DNA of 64,000 nucleotides from Corbicula japonica (lineage: Eukaryota > Mollusca > Bivalvia > Venerida > Cyrenidae). The DNA lies in the NCBI GenBank assembly GCA_038501625.1, contig JAZAYU010000003.1, forward strand, positions 2,483,001 through 2,547,000. The letters are read 5' to 3'. Shown here one piece after another: positions 56,661-64,000 of this stretch. The first letter of the stretch is position 1. Each line of letters opens with the position of its first letter. The notes under the pieces were generated by a model. It ran no database searches, was not told the DNA's origin, and saw only the letters and a program-made list of their open reading frames with translations. A program made the translations under genes and the position numbers.

Positions 56661-57101
56661 CTTGAACTTTTTGTTTTTCACCTGCAGGTCATTAAGACTC
56701 TCCACAGCGTAATCCTTGTGTGATATATCTTCCTTTATCGGTTCTAACCACTTGATTATAGCATTGATTTCACTATATATTTCCTCACTAGAATCTAATG
56801 TCCCTTTCAACCTGGCATGCTGCTGTTCAGCTAATGTCAACACTTTATTCCAGTGGGAGTTCAAATCTTCCACTTCTTTTGTGAGTTTAGCACCAAATGC
56901 GGGATCGATGTCTATACACAATGCACGATACAAATGATTTATGTTGTCCATATTTTTCTGAAGTGTTTTTATATCGTTCTGCGCCTCAACACTCTCATCC
57001 AGCTGGGCCTGGAGGGTGGGCAGGTCACCCTTAACAGGGTCTTCAGCATGCAGGAATACATCCATCTCGCGCATCCATGTCATCAGACCTTCACGCTGGG
57101 T
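56661..57101 (-). CDS. DMD: Dystrophin exon (human exons 24+25+26 in one), R7 into R8
   Basis: 441 bp, 147 codons, phase 0 to 0, between TATTTCAG and GTAAAGG. This is exactly the sum of human exons 24-26 (114+156+171, from memory). It carries helix A of R7 (LMTWMREMDVFLHAEDP; human LKKWMAEVDVFLKEEWP), the rest of R7 with LNSHWNKVLTLAEQQHARLK, and helix A of R8 with INAIIKWLEPI. It ends VKNKKFK. This is the largest exon in the window. Either the two human introns are absent here or they arose later in vertebrates. Confidence 0.97.
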
Positions 57102-57412
57102 CTGAAATAAGAATTAGGAATCTTGCATATCAGGTGATAGACTTACAATGGCTGTATCACATCTTTCAGTTTCAAATCAGAATTAAATGTTAACGCTTGA
57201 ATGGACTGGCTACAAAATTATTATATTTTTGAAATCTAAAGGGATACACAATGCAGGCAAAAGAAGTAATTTTTAAAGTTAAGGGGATTAAAATAATGAA
57301 AGAACTAGAAGTAAAGTAATGATATGAAATTAATGTCATTTTTTTAAGTATGAAAAATGTAGAACTGTAAGAACTGAAGCCAGTACAAGCAACAGGAAAT
57401 GTCAACCCTTAC
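57102..57412. other. Intron, nothing recognised
   Basis: 311-bp AT-rich intron. Confidence 0.7.
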
Positions 57413-57628
57413 TTCATAATCCTTCAACTGTTCCACAGCAGTTTCCAACTGTTGAATTCTGGTTTCCATGGCTACAGACACATCCTTCCACTTCTGTGTC
57501 ACTACTTTTAGATCAGCCTCCAACTTTTCAGCTTTCTCCCTAGAGGGCGCTTTCAGGATGAGGTCATTTCCTGTTCTATTTATGTAATCTCTACTGCTTT
57601 TCTGCTCCTTGAGATCTTCATTCAATGT
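57413..57628 (-). CDS. DMD: Dystrophin exon (human exon 23 equivalent), spectrin repeat R6
   Basis: 216 bp, 72 codons, phase 0 to 0, between ATTCCTTAG and GTAAGG. It encodes TLNEDLKEQKSSRDYINRTG, then LILKAPSREKAEKLEADLK and VTQKWKDVSVAMETRIQQLE, helices B and C of R6. The conserved Trp of helix C is in QKWKD. The human exon is 213 bp. Confidence 0.96.
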
Positions 57629-58265
57629 CTAAGGAATAGAAGGGAACAAAACTAGTTTTAGTGACCAGTACATGTGATTATTAGTCATCACCAAGGAGGC
57701 AGCAACTATATTTGTGTAGCTGTAATGTTTTGCCATTGATAATTAAGGATAAATTATTTTTAACAGTGGTTAATTAAATGTCTTTATAAATTTTCAAACC
57801 ACTATCAAACACCTCTGATATTAAAATATATGTAACATGCAATCAAATGACATAATGATATGAACTGATCGTTTAATTTTAGAATTATGTTTATGTTTAA
57901 GCTAATTCATGTGTTCATGTGAATGCCAGAGAACCAGCAAAATTTCTCAGAAATCACTGTTTGTAATATTTACACTACCATATTTCATTTCTTACAAAAA
58001 CAAACATAAAGAAAACTTAGTGATTAAACAGTTTTTTGTAATAGCTGTTTGACTTAGCAAATGACAGCATGCTTTTATGTATTCCATGTTCATTACGAGT
58101 TCCAAACAGCCAATTACCTCAGCAGCATCTTCTTAAAGATAATCTCAAAACAGTCTAATGACTTATTCTCAATAATAAGCTTCAAAAATAAGTTTTACAT
58201 ATGCTCCAGATATGCTGCATATAGGGCTAAACATGGCACATACAACTGTACAAAAATGAGTTTAC
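57629..58265. other. Intron, nothing recognised
   Basis: 637-bp AT-rich intron without identified repeats. Confidence 0.7.
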
Positions 58266-58438
58266 CTTGAACTGTTTTAACTGTTTCTCCATGACAGGAA
58301 GTTCCTTTACAGAGAACTTCTCAGAGATCAAAAGATCCTCATTATTATGCAACCATCTCAGTAACGCCTCCATAGCTTCTAGATATGCCTTAGGCGGGGC
58401 CCGTTCCAGGGCCTCTGACAAGTAATGTTGGCGTTCTC
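58266..58438 (-). CDS. DMD: Dystrophin exon (human exon 22 equivalent), R5 end and R6 helix A
   Basis: 173 bp after ATGTTTCAG, donor GTAAAC. It starts by completing a codon (GA), then reads ERQHYLSEALERAPPKAYLE and ALLRWLHNNEDLL, aligned with human AIRTWVQQSETKL. It ends SVKELPVMEKQLKQFK (human SVTDYEIMEQRLGELQ). It leaves phase 0. Together with the preceding exon it is 324 bp, against 327 in human. Confidence 0.95.
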
Positions 58439-58645
58439 CTGAAACATTTAATAAAATGAACTCAAATAAGAGTTATTTCAATCACTTTGTTGCATATTAA
58501 TCAATCCCAACAAAATAGAAGAGAATTTTCTTTCTATATTAATGACAACTTATAGCAAGGCAATATTCTTATCATGTAATAATTCATAAGGTTAAAGATC
58601 CCACATGTTCAAATTGTTACATGAATTTTCCCAATTTTGAATAGT

Positions 58646-58717
<72 letters not shown>

Positions 58718-58805
58718 GTTTAATAATAATAATAATAATAAAAATAATAATAATAAACAATAATAATAATAGTTTAATAATAATAATAATAATAATAAAC
58801 AATAA
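58646..58805. repeat. (TAA)n microsatellite
   Basis: Long runs of AAT/TAA broken by AGTTTAAT and ACAAT. A shorter ATC-repeat follows at 58866-58902. These generate poly-Leu and poly-Tyr open frames that are not genes. Confidence 0.97.
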
Positions 58806-58909
58806 ACAATAATAACAACAAACATGATTTTAACAACCAAACAAATAAACATTCAACATCATCAAAACCATCATTATCATCATCATCACCATCATCATCA
58901 TACTTTAAA

Positions 58910-59640
58910 AAGATTATTATTATTAATTCATAATCATTTCATTATTTTTATTATGATTATTATTTTGCATTGTTCTATTATTTAGTTTTATTTTTGAGTG
59001 ATTTTCCTCACATTCACAGGCTTATGTTCAGAGCATATTTATAAAATCTTTAAACCATGATTAGATTATTGTTAATTAAAGAAACTTTTTACTTCTTGAT
59101 TAAAGGGTAAATGATTATAATGTTTGTGTTAATTGACATATATGCATATTACATTGGTAAGTTTTGTATACTATACAACTATTTACACCATTTCACAACA
59201 ATTCTAAACATGGAGAAATCAAAGAAAATATAATGGGCATTTCAGCAAACACATGCTTTTAAACATACAAATAAACTACAATGACTGCATTCACACAAAC
59301 CAAATGATATTTATGATAAACAAGAGAAAGTCAACACAGTGTGACCAATGTCTCAAATTTCTTGTCCAAGGCTTCATTTTCATAATAGATAAACAAAATT
59401 GCAAAATTTTGATTATCATATTTTCACTGATCTTAAGATTTTCAGTTATCTATCTTACAATTTCTTAGTGGGATTATTAAAGTATTGTTCACGTATTCAG
59501 GAAACAAATGAATTCAGTTCTGGTACATTTAAAACACTTAATTCAAAGACAACATATATAACAAAAACTTAGCACAAATAATGAGGCCCAAAGGTAAGAA
59601 AAAACCTCAAAACATTACTATGAAATTAATTTTCAAAGAA
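58910..59640. other. Intron stretch, nothing recognised
   Basis: Very AT-rich; no MITE, exon or RNA gene seen. Confidence 0.6.
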
Positions 59641-59644
59641 GAGG

Positions 59645-59938
59645 TCAATCAGTGTAGATACAGATCAGCTAGCATGGACAAACTGATCACTTTCAGATTC
59701 ATTAGGGTATTTCTCACAAATAAAGTGACAACAACAGGTCTGGAGATCATAAAACTAAATCTGGAGATCAGTCTCAAATCTCAAGCATCTGATTGGCTGA
59801 AATGGCGACAAGTCGCCATTTCAGCCAATCAGATCCTTGAGATTTGAGACTGATCTCAAAACTTAGTTTTATGATCTTGGGCCCAGATCTACAGGTCACA
59901 CACACATTAAAACCCATATATATGGAGTAAAGGGTTTT
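59645..59938. mobile_element. MITE-B copy interrupted by a MITE-A copy
   Basis: AGTGTAGATACAGATCAGC and TTAGGGTATTTCTCAC on the left, AGATCTACAGGTCACAC and TATGGAGTAAAGGGTTTTA on the right of the MITE-A. Confidence 0.65.
59740..59882. mobile_element. MITE-A copy inside MITE-B, near-perfect palindrome
   Basis: GGAGATCATAAAACTAAATC to TTAGTTTTATGATCTTGGGC. Confidence 0.85.
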
Positions 59939-60635
59939 ATTTATTTAGAAACTGACAGTAAAATAATGCAAAAGCCAACATTTCAGTTATTCATTTTGAA
60001 TAGAACACACACTTTAAATTGCTCATGAATCAGGTGTGCTTTGAAAAACGGTCAAGACTGGTAACAAAATTTTAAGCATTGAGTAGTAATTTAAGTGAAA
60101 TAAAATTTAAATGTAAAACTTAATTTTTATCAAGTACAAACAGAAGCTTTGAAGTATTTTGAAACCTTTTAAGCACAATATAATACCTATAATTGTTCTT
60201 CTGTGATGCCTACATGTATACAATGACAGACAAACAGCAAACCCTTATCCTTCTATATACAGAAAAAGGCCCAGTCTTCCTGTCTGGGACAGGTTATAAA
60301 ACTCATCTTGTACAAGAAACAAACACTGTAGACCTAAATCAAACTGTGAACTGATGACAAATCGTCAACACTGCTTGTAAACGGTGGTGTAAGCCAGTCT
60401 TAATAAAATATAGCAAGTATGTGCCAATTAAAAAAAACATGATTGTGTTCCATATTATAAACTAAAGGTATGATGTATGTTTTTACATGGTAATGCACAT
60501 GTTGTACAAAAATGGTTTCCAATAATGCTTTTAAAATATACACATGTAAAATGGAAGATGGGATGTTGAATTTCACATACACCTCCAAAGAATAATGAGC
60601 CAGTTTCCAGGAAATCCAGGCTAATTGAAATGATA

Positions 60636-60876
60636 TTAACCTTTCCTCCATAGATACACCTTTATTGCCTGGGCGAACAGTTTAGATCCAGATCAGCCGG
60701 CACATCCATGCCGTCTGATCAGGATCTAAACTGTTCGGTTTTTGATTCATTAGGTAATATCTGACCAAAATGTGACCAGTGCAGATCCTGATCAGATGGC
60801 ACAGATGTGCCAGCAGATCTGGATCTACACTGGTCTCACATGCGTAAAAATGCGTATTTATGGAGGAAAGGGTTAA
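60636..60876. mobile_element. MITE-B copy, full length
   Basis: TTAACCTTTCCTCCATAGAT to TATGGAGGAAAGGGTTAA, both hairpins intact. Confidence 0.9.
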
Positions 60877-60884
60877 TTTTCAGG

Positions 60885-61062
60885 TTATTGTTTACTTCAT
60901 GAGATTTGGCTGTTATTCCATGGGAAAACACTCTAGGTGCTTATCAGCTAACGCATCTGTGCTATCTGATCAGAATTTACGCCGTGTACTGCCTGATTCA
61001 TTTGGTAATTTCGGACCAAGAAGGGACCAGTGAAGATCCAGATCAGATGGCACAGATGAGAC
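60885..61062. mobile_element. MITE-B copy, diverged and truncated
   Basis: GTTTACTTCATGAGATTTGG start; ends in the second hairpin (GATCAGATGGCACAGATGAG). Confidence 0.6.
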
Positions 61063-61191
61063 ATTTGAGAGCATAAATTTTAAGTCTATAAATGCCAATC
61101 AAATTTTTAATGTCCAGTTATAAAACCATAAAATATAATTCAGCTAAATGATGTCAAACTCTCTGATGGCATTGATGATGTTATCGACCTG

Positions 61192-61308
61192 GTCCCAAGG
61201 TTATAAAACTGAGCATGGAAACCAGTCTCAAATCTGGTTGCCATTTCAGCCAATCAGATGCTTGAGATTTGAGACTGGTTTCTAAACACAGTTTTATAAC
61301 CTTTGATA
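61192..61308. mobile_element. MITE-A copy, left arm shortened
   Basis: TCCCAAGGTTATAAAACTGA, then a jump from CAAATCTGGTT to the right arm. Confidence 0.8.
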
Positions 61309-61423
61309 CTGGTTTTTCTGATAACCATCTGCTAAGTTTAATATGTTTTCGCTACAAGGCACAATGCTGTATACAGCAAGATAAGGGTAAACAATGATAA
61401 AATGTCCATAAAGTGTTACTCAC

Positions 61424-61448
61424 TTTCGTCCCAATCTGCAGAAGCCAT
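61424..61448 (-). CDS. Candidate alternative first exon MASADWDE (or 12-nt microexon 61424-61435)
   Basis: Seen: an ATG at 61448 opens eight codons (MASADWDE) plus one base, followed by GTGAGT. That phase (1) is exactly what the downstream dystrophin exon 58266-58438 needs, giving MASADWDE-RERQHYLSEAL. Alternatively, a pyrimidine-bearing CTTCTGCAG just upstream of 61435 is a plausible acceptor. A 12-nt microexon (ATTGGGACGAAA) would then add four residues in frame between exons 21 and 22. The ATG context is mediocre (T at -3, G at +4), and a short out-of-frame ATG precedes it. Either reading is an inference from splice signals and phase alone. Confidence 0.35.
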
Positions 61449-61684
61449 GCAGCAACATTGTGTAAAATATTTTTGAAGTTTTGCAACAGCCCATAACAAT
61501 ATCTCAAATAACTCTTTTCATCAAAATTTTCAGTCAGAAGAAATTAGTAAGCATGGCAAAAAATGTTTCATTCAAAGAGAAAACTTTTGGGAGTAAAAAA
61601 CACATACACAAATTCCACACAAAATGTGTTGTCAATTAATTCTGACTTTGACTTAAATATACAGGAAAGTTTCAGCATTATTTT

Positions 61685-61926
61685 TTAACCCTTTACTCTA
61701 TAGATACACCTTTATTGCACAGGCACACTATGTAGATCCTGACAAGCTGGCATATCCGTGACATCTGATCAGGATTTACCCGGTTCACAGACAGATTCAT
61801 TAGGTTATTTCTGACCTAATAGCAACCAGTGCAGATTTATATCAGATGCCATGTATGTGCCAGCTGATCTGGATCTACACTGATTGCACACAAGATAAAA
61901 CCAGTAAATATGGAGTAAAGGGTTAA
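61685..61926. mobile_element. MITE-B copy, full length
   Basis: TTAACCCTTTACTCTATAGA to TATGGAGTAAAGGGTTAA. Confidence 0.85.
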
Positions 61927-62374
61927 ATCTAATTAAGTTAAAAAATTTGATCTAGATCAGATTAAAAAGCATATTTTATATAGTAGAAAAATTAAAATAG
62001 TTTCTTATGAAACATGAAATCTGTTATGAAACAAAAAACATTCAAAAAATGATGCATGTTACAAATGCAATGCAAATTTTCAGACTGTGCACTCAAAATT
62101 GTAGACAAAAAGAAAACGAAAACCAACAAAATCATGAAATAAAACATATCAGTTTCGAGCACAAACACTTTCTTCAACTATCTAATTATCAAAATCTTTG
62201 AATAACAGTTTGCAATAACTTTCAGCTGCAGGATCATAAGCCAAGGTAGTTTAGACTATTTTTAGAGCAAATGGTAAGCAAATATGATTCAAATTCTTTT
62301 CATCAAGATAACTCTAGTAAAAATATGTTTTTTTAATCAAACTATAATCTCACAACTGTCCTAGAAGTACTGAC

Positions 62375-62525
62375 CTATTTTCTGGAAGGCATCTTTCCAT
62401 CTCTTATTCAGGGCATCATATTTTTCCTGGAAAGCGTCAGTTCCTGTTTCTTTGGTTAAATATTCTGCCTGTTTGGACAACTTCTTTATCCTAGCTTCTT
62501 GGGTCTTCCAGGTTTTCTGCTTTAT
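62375..62525 (-). CDS. DMD: Dystrophin exon (human exon 21 equivalent), spectrin repeat R5
   Basis: 151 bp, starting in phase 0 after GTTGCAG and ending with one base (G) before GTCAGT. It encodes IKQKTWKTQEARIKKLSKQ and YDALNKRWKDAFQK, helices B and C of R5. The human exon is 181 bp, so the phase-1 intron lies about 30 bases earlier here. The next canonical exon begins GA, which completes a Gly codon. Confidence 0.93.
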
Positions 62526-62695
62526 CTGCAACATACATAGGAATGAAAAAGAGCTAACATTATATCAGGGATCAGGTTAAGTCGTGAGAACAGCGAGAAG
62601 TTTTTATGATTTTAATGAAAAAGTATGGAAATTTTCAACTTAATGAAACTATAAGGAAAAACTACTCTCTTGGCTCAGTAGAGGAAATCAGGAAA

Positions 62696-62937
62696 TTAAC
62701 CCTTCCCTGTATAGATACACCTTTATTGCCTGGGCGAACAGTTTAGATCCAGATCAGCCAGCACATCCATGCCATCTGATCAGGATCTAAACTGTTCGCT
62801 TTTTGATTCATTAGGTTATTTCTGACCAAAATGTGATCAGTACAGATCCTGATCAGACGGCATGGATGTGCCGGCTGATCTGGATCTACACTGGTCACAC
62901 ATGCGTAAAAATGCGTATATATCAAGGAAAGGGTTAA
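62696..62937. mobile_element. MITE-B copy, full length
   Basis: TTAACCCTTCCCTGTATAGA to ATCAAGGAAAGGGTTAA, nearly identical inside to the copy at 60636. Confidence 0.9.
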
Positions 62938-63074
62938 GGTAGACGATTACTCCTAAGTCTCCCTCTAAGCCGTTCTCTGGTTATAAATATAATGCTAATT
63001 CATTCATATTCATGGGCGACTTTTTTTAAGGATTATGTTGGCAGATCACCCATAAATTTAAACTAAACACCACG

Positions 63075-63270
63075 AAATATACTTAAAGAAACTAGAAACA
63101 TAACTTCTTTAAACATGAACTATATTTCGTATTTAAAGAAGTTGCATTTCTAATTTTTTTAGGTATATATTATAATATATTCGAAGACATTAGAAACGCA
63201 ACTTCTTTAAATATGAAATATATTTTGTTTTTAAAGAAGTTCAATTTCTAATTTCTTACGTATATATAGG
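63075..63270. repeat. Two tandem hairpin-forming repeats
   Basis: Each unit holds TAGAAAC(A/G)(T/C)AACTTCTTTAA and its complement TTAAAGAAGTTGCATTTCTA about 30 bases later. The two units are about 110 bases apart. Origin unknown. Confidence 0.65.
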
Positions 63271-63649
63271 TGAACTAAACTGTATTTTAGATGATTTAAA
63301 AACTCAGAATTAAAGAACCTGCAAAAAAAGCCATTTACCTAAAACCACAAAACTTCATGCCCATGATATAAGTGCATCAACAGTAACTGATAAAAACATC
63401 ACATGTACTTACAATTACATCAAAAGTAATGTCACACTCCACCACTTTTCTTATTATCTATTAAAACATTTCATTCATACTATTATTCTATTCTTTTGAT
63501 ATATCATAAGGCATGCACAACTCATCTTACATATGAGATTTAAGATGAGGTTTTCATAAACTGTTTAAACATGGACACTACAAGTAAATAATTTCTAAAC
63601 AACCGATTGCAGTTTTTCTCTGAATGAATTCCACAAGAAATGTAACCTG

Positions 63650-63795
63650 GCCCCAAAGTTATAATGCTGAGATTACAGACCAGTCTCAAATCTCAGCAAT
63701 CTGATTGGTGGAAATGGATCTCAATCTCAGAACAAACCAATAGAAAGTGTTAGATCTAAGACTGGTTTCCATTCCCAGTTTCACTGTCTTTGACT
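63650..63795. mobile_element. MITE-A copy, diverged, next to a splice donor
   Basis: CCCCAAAGTTATAATGCTGA to CAGTTTCACTGTCTTTGAC; its right end is 13 bases from the donor of the exon 20 equivalent. Confidence 0.65.
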
Positions 63796-63808
63796 GGCTT
63801 GATCTTAC

Positions 63809-64000
63809 CTTGCATTGTTCTAACTGTTTACTAATTTCAGCGAAATCTTCCCCAATGGATTCTGTGGAAGGCAACCATTTTTCGTAAGTTTCAACAAGTT
63901 CTTGTAATGAGGTGAGTTCACTATAGAACAGTTTAGTATCAACATTTAGCTCTACTTTTCTCTTGGTTGCACTGAGCATTTTCTGCAAGCTTTCCCATCT
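63809..64000 (-). CDS. DMD: Dystrophin exon (human exon 20 equivalent), 5' part outside the window
   Basis: First exon seen in transcription order; it is open at the window edge. It encodes RWESLQKML near the start (helix C of R4), then YSELTSLQELVETYEKWLPS as helix A of R5, and ends LEQCK before GTAAGATC. Human exon 20 ends LKICK at the same place. A MITE-A copy ends 13 bases beyond the donor. It leaves phase 0. Confidence 0.92.

Larger units (their letters stand above)
1..64000 (-). other. DMD: Dystrophin gene, central rod portion (28 exons, both ends open)
   Basis: Dystrophin links cortical actin to the dystroglycan complex at the plasma membrane; this part encodes the triple-helical spectrin-repeat rod. 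Seen in the sequence: 28 minus-strand exons with AG/GT borders and matching phases, giving one continuous reading frame of about 1,740 residues. Diagnostic stretches include SELKSEVEYVIKTGRQIVEKK (human SEVKSEVEMVIKTGRQIVQKK), GGKDFDDFSKQEDILK (human CAKDFEDLFKQEESLK) and NAAGNEIIRQSAAPDSSKL (human NATGEEIIQQSSKTDASIL). The order matches human exons 20-51, about human residues 810-2485. Vertebrates also have utrophin and DRP2; invertebrates usually have a single gene, so this is probably the only dystrophin-family member. Coding bases are about 8% of the window. Confidence 0.96.

Noticed and set aside
58617..58852. Poly-Leu and poly-Tyr open frames
   Set aside because: They are translations of a (TAA)n microsatellite in different frames.

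Overview
This is eukaryotic, AT-rich DNA and most probably from a bivalve mollusc. The reasons are the exon-intron layout and the repeats: 'pearl'-type elements (tandem units of about 150-170 bp followed by ACGG/ACTG microsatellites), which are characteristic of bivalves, plus a very high density of short palindromic MITEs. The only protein-coding gene I can establish is the central part of a dystrophin gene (DMD orthologue). It lies on the minus strand and is transcribed from position 64000 towards position 1.

I place 28 exons, two of them cut by the window edges: about 5,230 coding bases, or some 1,740 residues of spectrin-repeat rod. They run from near the end of human-numbered repeat R4 (about human residue 810) to the start of R20 (about human residue 2485). 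Every internal junction keeps frame. No exon contains a stop, and the exon order matches human exons 20 to 51. Several exons have exactly the human length as I remember it: 30, 32, 33, 39, 43, 45, 47 and 48. Human exons 24-26, 41-42 and 49-50 are each one exon here. The actin-binding head, WW, EF-hand, ZZ and C-terminal coiled-coil regions lie outside the window.

The introns hold three things. (1) About 48 copies or fragments of a ~240-bp MITE flanked by TTAA with CCCTTTCC termini (piggyBac-like), here called MITE-B. About 20 copies of a ~145-bp near-perfect palindrome, MITE-A, several inserted into MITE-B. (2) Pearl-like tandem-core elements at 2.2, 9.7, 32-34 and 35.5 kb, a PIF/Harbinger-like MITE, a hAT-like MITE, an LTR-like piece and several minisatellites, one of which clearly grew inside a MITE-B copy. 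(3) Candidate alternative transcript starts.

The most interesting candidate is a 38-codon first exon at 24533-24646, in the 19-kb intron equivalent to human intron 40. It encodes an acidic N-terminus, a ~31-residue hydrophobic segment and an ideal GTAAGT donor in the phase of the next dystrophin exon. It would give a short dystrophin tethered to a membrane. A second candidate (61424-61448) could be a short first exon or a 12-nt microexon. A divergent plus-strand first exon may lie at 26472-26547. Other points of interest are a Thr/Val/Ser-rich insertion between R13 and R14, a pair of in-frame tandem donors, and a 64-bp tandem duplication across an exon end.

I saw no tRNA, rRNA or CRISPR array. 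The annotation was made by eye: exon calls are firm, while transcript starts and transposon class assignments are inferences.
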